A stretch of DNA of 64,000 nucleotides, taken from assembly GCA_033344795.1 (NCBI GenBank), contig JAWPMS010000001.1, forward strand, positions 4,092,001-4,156,000, given 5' to 3'. Positions within the stretch are counted from its first letter, which is position 1; every line of letters begins with the position of its first letter. The translations under genes and the position numbers were made by a program. Below, one piece after another: positions 8,785 to 16,179 of the stretch. The stretch comes from SHLQ01 sp033344795 (GTDB lineage: Bacteria > Actinomycetota > Acidimicrobiia > Acidimicrobiales > SHLQ01). Below the pieces are notes generated by a model. The model was not told the DNA's origin and did not search any database. It worked only from the letters and a program-made list of their open reading frames with translations.

Positions 8785-9087
8785 ATGATGAATCGATGGG
8801 TCGAGGAATGGTGCGAGTTGGACATCATGTCAATCGACAGACTCCGAACAGTCCCCGAGACGTACGGCGTTTCAGAAACGCATATGGAAATTCTCGCCGA
8901 CATCGCCAACACGCGGGATCTGTTGCTCGCAGAGTTCGAGTCCACAACAGGCCGCGTCGCCGCAGACGAACCGAATTGGTTCGCATCGAACATCGATCTG
9001 GCCGGACGGTGGTGGACTGACCAAACGGTCGCAGACTCGATCCTTCTTCCAGCGTTCATTTCCAGCCACGCCTGCGACGCGCTCTAG
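8785..9087 (+). CDS. Hypothetical acidic protein, 100 residues
   Basis: An in-frame ATG at 8785 (ATG 8788 also possible) opens a 100-residue acidic protein beginning MMNRWVEEWCELDIMS, with Trp-rich ends and no membrane segment. Codon use is like that of its neighbours (mostly G/C third positions), and the frame occupies the gap between the SOS-controlled HNH gene and the RTX-repeat gene. No family recognised. Being divergent from the HNH gene, it may share the SOS box. Confidence 0.5.
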   Translation: MMNRWVEEWCELDIMSIDRLRTVPETYGVSETHMEILADIANTRDLLLAEFESTTGRVAADEPNWFASNIDLAGRWWTDQTVADSILLPAFISSHACDAL

Positions 9088-9115
9088 ATGCCTCTTGCCT
9101 GACGCTCGAGCCCCC

Positions 9116-10771
9116 TCACCCGTTTCCGTTGATCGTCTCGCATTCCGTGAACTCGCTGTCGGCGCCAACGTCGTTGCAGATGTCGCGACCTTGATCTCCG
9201 AAAAGGCGATCGGCGAGGCCCGGACCACCAACCAGAAAGTCGGGACCGTTCCCGGCCACTAGGGCGTCGTTGCCAGCGTCACCGAAAAGTCGATCGGCAC
9301 CGTAGTAGGCCCGAATTGTGTCGTTTCCGAGACCGCCACGCAGAACGTCGTTGCCCCACCCCCCGGTAATGCGATCGTTCCCGGAGCCACCGTCGATGGT
9401 GTCGTTGTGCTTGAAACCACGAATAAAATCGTTGCCGCTGCCTCCCAAGACGAAGTCATCGCCCCAACCGGCTCCCACCCAATCGTTGCCCGGTCCAGCG
9501 TCGATCCAATCGTCGCCAGCGTTGCCCAGCACACGATCATTTCCGCCTCCGGCGCATATGACGTCGTCACCACCGAGCCCCCGAATCACATCGGCGCCAC
9601 CGTTCGAAACAATGACGTCTCGGCCCGCGGTGCCGGAGAAGTTGTTTGGCTGATTGCCGCCGACGATGGTCGCTGGTTCGCCGTTGCATAGCGCGGCTCC
9701 GACCACATCGATGACATCGGGAAGAGTGCTAGGGAATGCGTCATTCGTGTTGAGCACCGTCGCTTCAGCGGCGTTGGGGACGCCGGGATACCACGAGGTG
9801 GCGATTCCGAGCCCGAAACAATCAGTGATCCGCAGTTTGTAGCTTCGGTCGAGGGGTGCACGGAACCAGGACCGATTCTCTTCGATGTCTTGATGCTGCA
9901 CCGTGTCGGCGAATCGTCGATAGATCAGCGCACCTTGAAGATCCACGGCCTCGGCACAGAACGACATGTGCTTGGAGGTGTCGCTCACGAGAAACTGGCG
10001 CAACTCAAAGGCGCGGCCATCGATTGAGGATCCGAAGTCAGCGCGAACGGTTTGTCCATGGCCGACCTGCAGGTACTGAGCCTGAGCAGTCGTCGAACCA
10101 TCGGGGTGGTTGGAGATCGCCCCATTGCAGTTCATCTCAACCCGGTATCTTCCAGGAGGAACGTTCATCGCATAGGACGTGCTGTCATTCGCTCCGACCC
10201 TGGAACGCCCATAGATGCCTTCTACCGTGCCGCCGTTCGGCGTGCCAATTGCTTCGGCCGAACAGAACAGCCCGGCAGGATGTGAGCCGACGATGCGGCC
10301 ACGACCAACCGTGATAGTCAGGGTCACGGTCTCACCGTTGCCAACAAACACTGCATTCGCCGATCGCTCGTTGACCGACCCACCCCATGCCTTCTCGGCA
10401 CCGAAGTGGTACGCCGTCTGAAAGCTCTCGAAGAGTGGCGACGAGCAGTTGTACGCCAGTCCCACGTAGGCCTTGCCGCCTGGCACGCTCACCTCGCTGA
10501 TGGCGCCGCTCGGCTGATCGATCCGGTTCCCGACGAGGAACGTGGCATTGGTGTAGCTCGCGCTCTGCTCGGAGTTGTGCTCGGCGAGTCGCGCCGACGA
10601 GCAGACATTGGTGTCGTTCACCAGCGTTCCGTTGGGGTATCGAACCTCAAGGCGCACCACGCCGCTGCCATCCTGTGCATTGGCGGCTGCCGTCGACGCC
10701 ATGATGACGGCGAGCGCCGCAACAAGCACGGCGCACGCGCCAACGACCAGTTTCCGAACAGACAGCGCCAT
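9116..10771 (-). CDS. Secreted protein with RTX-type calcium-binding repeats
   Basis: 551 residues from ATG 10771, preceded by GGGAG seven bases upstream. A signal peptide (MALSVRKLVVGACAV... ending near ANAQD, ~35) is followed by ~330 residues of beta-rich, Cys-containing exported domain without a family I recognise. Residues ~380-535 carry some 15 tandem nonapeptides of the GGxGxDxUx type (GGDDVICAG, AGDDWIDAG, SGNDRITGG, WGNDVLRGG), which bind Ca2+ in the hemolysin-type beta-roll. A short Cys-containing tail (CNDVGAD...ECETI) follows. With a Sec signal it should be exported through the general pathway; no type I secretion genes are nearby. Possibly an adhesin or surface protein. Confidence 0.85.
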   Translation of the reverse strand: MALSVRKLVVGACAVLVAALAVIMASTAAANAQDGSGVVRLEVRYPNGTLVNDTNVCSSARLAEHNSEQSASYTNATFLVGNRIDQPSGAISEVSVPGGKAYVGLAYNCSSPLFESFQTAYHFGAEKAWGGSVNERSANAVFVGNGETVTLTITVGRGRIVGSHPAGLFCSAEAIGTPNGGTVEGIYGRSRVGANDSTSYAMNVPPGRYRVEMNCNGAISNHPDGSTTAQAQYLQVGHGQTVRADFGSSIDGRAFELRQFLVSDTSKHMSFCAEAVDLQGALIYRRFADTVQHQDIEENRSWFRAPLDRSYKLRITDCFGLGIATSWYPGVPNAAEATVLNTNDAFPSTLPDVIDVVGAALCNGEPATIVGGNQPNNFSGTAGRDVIVSNGGADVIRGLGGDDVICAGGGNDRVLGNAGDDWIDAGPGNDWVGAGWGDDFVLGGSGNDFIRGFKHNDTIDGGSGNDRITGGWGNDVLRGGLGNDTIRAYYGADRLFGDAGNDALVAGNGPDFLVGGPGLADRLFGDQGRDICNDVGADSEFTECETINGNG

Positions 10772-10960
10772 GTGAAATCTCCCGCGAGGTGAGACTCCGC
10801 CTATCCGAATCATATGCCGCGAAGTCGCGTTGGTCGGGGAGCCCAATAGATCCCAACGAAGCGTGGGCAGTTCTCGCCACGCGGTCGCGACTCCCTGAAC
10901 TTGCGACTCAACTCATTCCGGCCAGGCCGTGGAGACTAGATAGCCGGCCACCGCGGCCGA

Positions 10961-11647
10961 TCAGGTGAAGCCCACGCTGCTGCGCAGGTCGGCGTTCTCT
11001 GGATCGGCCAAGAGCGCAATCAGCGCTCGGGCATCGTCGGGTTCCTCTGCGCCGGTTGCCACCGCAGCGCTGTAGACCGTCGACAGGTCGAAGGGTGCTG
11101 GCAGTGCGCCGACATAGTCAACGCCATCGGTGTTCAGGATTTCTGTGACCTGCGTGCAGCCGACCGGGGCTGCCAGATCCGACGCAGCCATCGCGGCCAT
11201 CGCCGTCTGACCATTCGGAAACTCTTTCAGCGTTGCTGCATCGCGAACGCCCAGCCGGCCGAGCACGGAGGCAAAGTGAATGCCCGCCGTCGCTTGCGCA
11301 GTGTCTGGGCAGAAGAGCGCGTCAGCCGACGCAAAGACCTGCTCGAGCGCTGCCCCGTCGGCGATATCGGGATGGCCACTGCCCGTTTTGACTGCGACGC
11401 CGGTGTCGACCTGTCCCAGATCTGTCACCGTGTCGGCGTCGAGCTTGCCCGACGCAACAAGGATGTCGATTGCGGCACGGGTCAGGATGGCGATGTCGAT
11501 CTGCTCGCCACCGGCGATGCGGTCGCGCATGCCGCCAACGGCACCGAAATCACCATCGATGTCGCGGCCGGTCTGGTCTCGAAAGTCGTCGCGAAGTTTG
11601 TTGACCAGGCCATTGGCGGCGCCGCCACTGAGCATTCGAAGTTGCAC
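10961..11647 (-). CDS. ModA-like periplasmic-binding-fold protein without signal peptide
   Basis: 228 residues from GTG 11647, with AAGGGG placed seven bases before. The start MLSGGAANGLVNKLRDDF and the later DIAILTRAAIDILVASGKL match the molybdate/tungstate-binding ModA family (substrate-binding protein type II fold): loss of the secretion signal but an otherwise complete two-lobed domain. Such signal-less ModA homologues are common beside metabolic genes in actinobacteria and proteobacteria and their ligand is not established. It follows etfA after 74 bp on the same strand and could be a read-through member of the etf unit. Confidence 0.75.
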   Translation of the reverse strand: MQLRMLSGGAANGLVNKLRDDFRDQTGRDIDGDFGAVGGMRDRIAGGEQIDIAILTRAAIDILVASGKLDADTVTDLGQVDTGVAVKTGSGHPDIADGAALEQVFASADALFCPDTAQATAGIHFASVLGRLGVRDAATLKEFPNGQTAMAAMAASDLAAPVGCTQVTEILNTDGVDYVGALPAPFDLSTVYSAAVATGAEEPDDARALIALLADPENADLRSSVGFT

Positions 11648-11721
11648 GAGATGATCCCCTTTTTCGAGATCCTATAATCTCGTCGTCCAGACCACGCACG
11701 AGCCGCCTGACGGCCCGACAA

Positions 11722-12687
11722 TCAACCCTTGCGCTTCTTCACCTCTGCGGTGATGGCGGGGATCATTTCGTGGAGGTCGGCGATGACGGCCCATCCAGCT
11801 TTGGTGACCATGTTGGCTTCGGGGTCGGTGTTGATGGCCAGGATGTTCTTGCTCCCCATGGCCCCCACCCAGTGCTGGGTGGCCCCGCTGATACCGCTGG
11901 CGATATAGATGGTGGGCGAGATACGCGTACCGGTCTGGCCGACCTGATCGCTGTGTGGACGCCAACCGTTGTTGGTCACCGCACGACTGCAGCCAACCTT
12001 GCCACCGAGCTCCGCGGCGAGCTCCTCGAGGGGAGCGAACGCCTCTTCGGATCCAACGGCACGGCCACCCGACACAACCACCGGAGCTGTCGCGAGGGTG
12101 ATGCCTTCGCTCAACACAACACGATCCTTGATGACCGAACGCACGAGACTGTCATCTACCTCGACGGCCATCTCGCTGACCGTTCCCGCTGCGGGGGACG
12201 GTGTCGCCTCGACCATGAGGGGCGCCATCGAGATGAGCTTGGTGTCGGCGGTGAGCGTCGACTCTTCGTAGAGCGCTCCGCCCCACTGACTACGCGTCAT
12301 CGAGGAGACGTCGGGCGACACGTCGACACAGTTGGCCACGAACGGAAGATCGGTGCGTGCTGCGAGCTGCGCCATGAGCTCGTTGCCACGGTCGGTTCCG
12401 TTGGCCAACACCACAGCCGGGCTTGCAGCCGCAACCGCACCGACGAGTGCCTGTCCCCAGGCTTCGGGGTTGTAGTCGCCGAGGTTGGACGACGTCAGGT
12501 GATGCACGGCCTCGGCCCCGTACTCGGCGAGCTGAGCGAACGTGAGCTCGGCGCCTTCGCCCATGACAGCAGCATGCACGGGAAGGCCGAGGCCTCCGGC
12601 GATTGCGCGGGCCGAGGTGAGCGCCTCGAGCGTCGCTTCGGGCACGTGCCCACGATCGTGTTCGGCAACGACGAGAACAGCTGACAT
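11722..12687 (-). CDS. etfA: Electron transfer flavoprotein alpha subunit
   Basis: 321 residues. The N-terminal nucleotide-binding domain begins MSAVLVVAEHDRGHV; the C-terminal FAD domain holds the signature VGQTGTRISPTIYIASGISGATQH and the NTDPEANM segment that contact FAD. EtfAB accepts electrons from acyl-CoA, dimethylglycine or sarcosine dehydrogenases and passes them to ETF-quinone oxidoreductase. The ATG overlaps the etfB stop by one base, so the subunits are made together. The shared operator upstream of etfB and of the dimethylglycine-oxidase-like gene points to that flavoprotein as the electron donor. Confidence 0.95.
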   Translation of the reverse strand: MSAVLVVAEHDRGHVPEATLEALTSARAIAGGLGLPVHAAVMGEGAELTFAQLAEYGAEAVHHLTSSNLGDYNPEAWGQALVGAVAAASPAVVLANGTDRGNELMAQLAARTDLPFVANCVDVSPDVSSMTRSQWGGALYEESTLTADTKLISMAPLMVEATPSPAAGTVSEMAVEVDDSLVRSVIKDRVVLSEGITLATAPVVVSGGRAVGSEEAFAPLEELAAELGGKVGCSRAVTNNGWRPHSDQVGQTGTRISPTIYIASGISGATQHWVGAMGSKNILAINTDPEANMVTKAGWAVIADLHEMIPAITAEVKKRKG

Positions 12688-13496
12688 TAGAGGACTCCCA
12701 GTTCTTCGAGGAGGTCGACGACGGCCGGGGCCGCATCGGGGCCATTGCCCAAGACCACGGTTTCGCTCACCTTTTCGGGAGGCGATACGAGACGCACCTG
12801 CGCTTGACGGCCATTCGTGTGTGCGCCCTCGGCGGACACAGGTTCAATTGCAGCCAGTTCGGCCTTCTTCGAAGCCAAACGTCCACGCATCGTTGGGTAT
12901 CGCGGAAGGTTGATGCCTTCCTTCACGCCAACACACGCGGGCAACGGAAGTTCGTAGACCTCGAAGCCACTGTCGACTTCGCGCCGGGCAATGATGTGCC
13001 CATCGGCAGCCTCGGCTGACCCGTTCTGCCCTTCGGGCAGCTCCAGACCCTTGATGCCGTTGACCATCGGGCGGCCGAGTGCATGCGCTACACGAATGCC
13101 CACCTGGAAACCACCCGAATCGGCGCTCTCGTTGCCGAAGACCATCAGGTCGAAGGCACCATCGGCAGCCTCGAGCTCGTTGATCGCAGAGGTCAGCGCA
13201 GCCGCCGTCTCCTGCGGGTCCTTGGGGCTGCCGTCCGTGGGCACCAACACCATCTTGGCGACCCCAACCGACACCGCGGCGCGCAACTGCTCCTCGGTTT
13301 CGGCGCCGCCCATCGACAACACGGTCACCTCTCCCCCGTGCTGCTCAACGAGCTGTACGGCTGCCTCGACACCACACTCTTCGTGCGGCGAAATGGCATG
13401 GCCGAGGTTCTTGTCGTCGACGTACTGTTCGTCTTCGCTGATATTGATGCGGGCGCCGGGAGCCGGCACTCGTTTGACCAATGCGAGGATGCGCAT
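12687..13496 (-). CDS. etfB: Electron transfer flavoprotein beta subunit
   Basis: 269 residues from ATG 13496. MRILALVKRVPAPGARINI, the AMP-binding GNESADSGGFQVG segment and the family signature around VYELPLPACVGVKEGINLPRYPTMRGRLASKKAEL are all present; length is normal. First gene of the etfBA pair, with a 22-bp GntR-type operator 20 bp upstream of its start (13516-13537) matching those at the dimethylglycine-oxidase-like/gntR locus 5 kb away. Confidence 0.95.
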   Translation of the reverse strand: MRILALVKRVPAPGARINISEDEQYVDDKNLGHAISPHEECGVEAAVQLVEQHGGEVTVLSMGGAETEEQLRAAVSVGVAKMVLVPTDGSPKDPQETAAALTSAINELEAADGAFDLMVFGNESADSGGFQVGIRVAHALGRPMVNGIKGLELPEGQNGSAEAADGHIIARREVDSGFEVYELPLPACVGVKEGINLPRYPTMRGRLASKKAELAAIEPVSAEGAHTNGRQAQVRLVSPPEKVSETVVLGNGPDAAPAVVDLLEELGVL

Positions 13497-13515
13497 GTGG
13501 AACTCCTACGTTGCG

Positions 13516-13537
13516 CTGATACACGAGTGATATATCA
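13516..13537 (-). promoter_or_regulatory. GntR-type operator upstream of etfBA
   Basis: Read on the etf strand: TGATATATCACT, five bases CGTGT, then ATCAG. The palindrome TGATATATCA is perfect. The same 12+5+5 arrangement recurs at 18718-18739 and 18822-18843, flanking the GntR gene and its divergent target. It lies 20 bp from the etfB start codon. Identification of the GntR protein at 18859 as the binder is inference from position. Confidence 0.8.
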
Positions 13538-13627
13538 AACACCATAGTCAGACCCGACGGAAATATCTAGCGCAGTCCGCCGGCCATCGTTGCGACCTCG
13601 ATCGCAAACGAAAGCTACTGTTGACCG

Positions 13628-14125
13628 ATGCGTTTGCTCGGCCCATCACGCCTCATCATGATCTGCGCGATCGGCCTCTTGAGTTTCTTCGCGTACCTGC
13701 TCATCTCACGACAAGGAACCTCGTTCGAGCTAACCGCCGTTCTCATCCTCGAAGGTCTCGTTCTGTACCGGCTCATTCGAATCGGCATCTGGGTGTACGA
13801 CGACGAAGTCATACTGCGCAACGCCTGGAAGACCGAACGCTCCCCCATCGAGCACGTCGAGATGCGCGCAGCCATGCTCGATGAAGACATCGGCGAGATC
13901 GACCACATCACCGGAGGGCACGCTCGAAACGCTCGCGCGAAAGCCGGTGACGAAGGTGCATCTCGGCGACTGCTCCGCAATCGCCTGATCATCGACGGCG
14001 AGCAATACGAGATCGACGCAATGCTCGGTCGGACCCGAGAAGGTCAAGCTGAAGCGGCCGCGAAGGTCATCGAAGCGCTGTATGCAGCGAAGGCTCGTCG
14101 GAGCCCGCCACCATCAACGTTCTGA
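13628..14125 (+). CDS. Membrane protein with bacterial PH-like domain
   Basis: 165 residues from ATG 13628. Two hydrophobic helices (~8-28 and ~35-50) precede a soluble domain starting at IWVYDDEVILRNAWKTERSPIEHVEM, which resembles the PH-like fold of the actinobacterial low-molecular-weight antigen 6 family (PF10756) where a membrane hairpin precedes the PH barrel. Function unknown. It is monocistronic, divergent from etfBA. Confidence 0.65.
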   Translation: MRLLGPSRLIMICAIGLLSFFAYLLISRQGTSFELTAVLILEGLVLYRLIRIGIWVYDDEVILRNAWKTERSPIEHVEMRAAMLDEDIGEIDHITGGHARNARAKAGDEGASRRLLRNRLIIDGEQYEIDAMLGRTREGQAEAAAKVIEALYAAKARRSPPPSTF

Positions 14126-14296
14126 CCCGAGCCTCTCAATGCAGCGACCTCGCACTGCCCACACAAGCAGACCGTTACCTCTCCCGAGGTCACTTAGCGT
14201 ATTGACGGCGATTTACAGAATTCGGGCTGCGGTATTTCGTGCGACTATGTTCCACACGTAGTGGGAAAGTCTCCCGAGGAGTGTAAGGGGCAATAA

Positions 14297-15232
14297 ATGC
14301 GCAGAAGATCCATTGTGAGCGTCATGGTTGTGATCGCCGTGTTGGCGGCATCTGGTGTCGCGGGAGCGACGTACAGTCAACTGATCAAGATCCGAGGCAA
14401 GGGCTCCGAAGCTGCACGGCTGGTCTGCCCCGGTGGCATGACCAACCTCGGCTACGAGCTAAGCGAGTTGGGCACCGTCTTCCCCGATGACCCGGCAACC
14501 CACATCGACGATGTCTACACGGTCGCCGTGGAGCAGTTCGAAGTCGAGCGAGTGACGATGAGCTCGCACACCGGCACGCACCTCGACGTCCCCCGACACT
14601 TCATCGAAGGTGAACGCGGCCTGACCGACCTCAACCCTGAAGAGTTCGTGTGGCCGGCGTACAAGATCAAGGTCAGCGAGCTAGACCTCGACGAAGGCCA
14701 GCTCCAGATCACCAAGGCCGACATCAAGGCGTACGAGGACGAATACGGCAAGATCAAGGCGGGCTCACTGGTGGTACTCGACACCGCAGTCACCGACGAG
14801 TTCGACCTCGACGATCCCCACGATGAGCGCATCATCGGCGATTCGACTTTCAATGATGCTGTCACCGACACTGCGCAGAACGTCGACGACTTCTGGGAGC
14901 TCGACACCGAAGGCTTCGAAGGCGCCGCGGTGCAGTGGATGTTCGACAAGCGCAACATCGCCGGGGTCGGCTCGGACGCCTACGGCCCGGACGCCAGCGA
15001 TGACGCGTTCTTCGATGCCACCTACACCACCCTCCTCAACGACGGCGTGGCCCTCGTGGCGATCAACAACGTCGAATCACTCAACGTGAACGGCGACATC
15101 ATTCTGGCCCCAACGGTTCGCCTGTCGGAAGGCTCGGGCTTCCCAACGAACCCGATCGCCTGCCACGGTGGTGCCGACGATGACCACGATGATGATGATG
15201 ACGACGACGACGATGACGACAACGACGACTGA
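14297..15232 (+). CDS. Secreted cyclase-family (kynurenine formamidase-like) protein with poly-Asp tail
   Basis: 311 residues; start ATG 14297 follows AAGGGG six bases upstream. A signal peptide (SVMVVIAVLAASGVAGA, ~8-24) is followed by a cyclase domain (PF04199) with the metal-binding motif HTGTHLDVPRHF near 95-106 and a paired DLDDPHDERI region. Members hydrolyse N-formylkynurenine or related amides and cyclic compounds using Mn or Zn; an exported version implies an extracytoplasmic substrate. The last ~20 residues are almost pure Asp (DDDHDDDD...NDD), encoded by GAY repeats at 15177-15229, perhaps a metal-binding or wall-interacting tail. Substrate unknown. Confidence 0.8.
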   Translation: MRRRSIVSVMVVIAVLAASGVAGATYSQLIKIRGKGSEAARLVCPGGMTNLGYELSELGTVFPDDPATHIDDVYTVAVEQFEVERVTMSSHTGTHLDVPRHFIEGERGLTDLNPEEFVWPAYKIKVSELDLDEGQLQITKADIKAYEDEYGKIKAGSLVVLDTAVTDEFDLDDPHDERIIGDSTFNDAVTDTAQNVDDFWELDTEGFEGAAVQWMFDKRNIAGVGSDAYGPDASDDAFFDATYTTLLNDGVALVAINNVESLNVNGDIILAPTVRLSEGSGFPTNPIACHGGADDDHDDDDDDDDDDDNDD

Positions 15233-15256
15233 CATTCGTCCGCTAGATCGATAGTG

Positions 15257-15294
15257 AGATCCCGTGGTGTGGCGTCGCCCAGGCCACGGGATCT
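15257..15294. terminator. Hairpin terminator after the cyclase gene
   Basis: An 11-bp perfect stem, AGATCCCGTGG (15257-15267) pairing with CCACGGGATCT (15284-15294), closes a 16-base loop 25 bp after the cyclase stop. The run of U after the stem is weak. Confidence 0.6.
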
Positions 15295-15403
15295 TCGCGT
15301 TCTGGATGTCCCCAGCTCGACAACATCCGAAGAACTCTCCACACATCGCGAACCGTTCGACGGCCGGCAACGTAGAGAGAGAGGACGGAATCTGGAGGGA
15401 ACC

Positions 15404-16072
15404 GTGACCAAGTCCAAACTCATCGTGTGGCCGTTGCTGTTCGTGTTCGCTGTGGCCATCGCGGCATGTTCCGGCGAATCGAACGATGTCGCGACCGAAC
15501 AGGACGACAACACCTCGGCAGCCGAAGTACTCGGTGAGATCGAAGCCAGCCCGGACATCACCTCCACGACAAACGCCGAGACCACGACCAGCGAGGCTCC
15601 GGAAGACCCAACCACAACAACTGCAGCGACGACAACTGCACCGCCGCCAACGACTGCAGCGACGACTACGACGACCGCGCAACCCACGAACTCCGCGCAA
15701 ACCTCGACGACATCGCAAACCTCGACGACCGAAGCTGCGACGACCACCACAACCGTTGCGGCCACAGCTACGGAAGCACCGACCACGACCGCCGAAGCAC
15801 CGGCTACAACCGAGGCTGCAACCACCACCGAGTCCACCACGACTGCGGCCGCACCGCCGGTCGACGGCGGAGCCATCTACGCGCAAAGGTGTGCTGGATG
15901 CCATGGCGGTAACGGCGCGGGTGTTCGGGGCCCGAACATCCAAACCTTCGACGATCGAGGCGCCGGCATCGCTCGTGTCACCAACGGAGGTAATGGCATG
16001 CCGAGTTTCAGCGGCACGCTTTCACCAGAAGAGATCACTGCCGTCGTCGACTTCGTGATCAACAACCTCTAG
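15404..16072 (+). CDS. Cytochrome c lipoprotein with long Thr-rich linker
   Basis: 222 residues from GTG 15404, with GGAGGG placed four bases upstream. A lipoprotein-like signal (LLFVFAVAIAACSG, Cys ~23) is followed by ~120 residues of Thr/Ala/Ser/Pro linker, then a single-haem class I cytochrome c domain: RCAGCHGGNGAG (CxxCH) near 168 and a distal Met in NGMPSFSG as sixth ligand. The linker would let a membrane-anchored haem domain reach across the envelope. No partner oxidase or dehydrogenase is adjacent; electron partner unknown. Confidence 0.85.
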   Translation: MTKSKLIVWPLLFVFAVAIAACSGESNDVATEQDDNTSAAEVLGEIEASPDITSTTNAETTTSEAPEDPTTTTAATTTAPPPTTAATTTTTAQPTNSAQTSTTSQTSTTEAATTTTTVAATATEAPTTTAEAPATTEAATTTESTTTAAAPPVDGGAIYAQRCAGCHGGNGAGVRGPNIQTFDDRGAGIARVTNGGNGMPSFSGTLSPEEITAVVDFVINNL

Positions 16073-16118
16073 ACGGCGACCACCTGCGCTCGACGCGGCG
16101 AGCAACACCCTCCTACCC

Positions 16119-16151
16119 GTGGACAGTTAGGGACTGTCCCTCACTGTTCAC
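16119..16151. terminator. Palindromic hairpin between convergent genes
   Basis: A 33-base near-perfect palindrome centred on AGGGACTGTCCCT, with outer arms GTGGACAGT and ACTGTTCAC. It lies between the convergent cytochrome c and dimethylglycine-oxidase-like genes and can serve both as terminator. Its 13-base odd-centred core resembles in style the GGGGTC(A/T)GACCCC elements elsewhere in the window, so it may be a dispersed repeat. Confidence 0.55.
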
Positions 16152-16179
16152 GAGTGGGCGGGTCGCTACGTATTCGTGC

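Noticed and set aside
9116..10771. RTX protein considered as a type I-secreted toxin
   Set aside because: It has an N-terminal Sec signal peptide and no toxin or protease domain, and no ABC/MFP secretion genes are nearby.
15022..15943. Val/Ala/Ser- and Arg/Gly-rich open frames on the minus strand
   Set aside because: Created by the Thr-rich linker of the cytochrome c lipoprotein and the Asp codons of the cyclase tail read backward.
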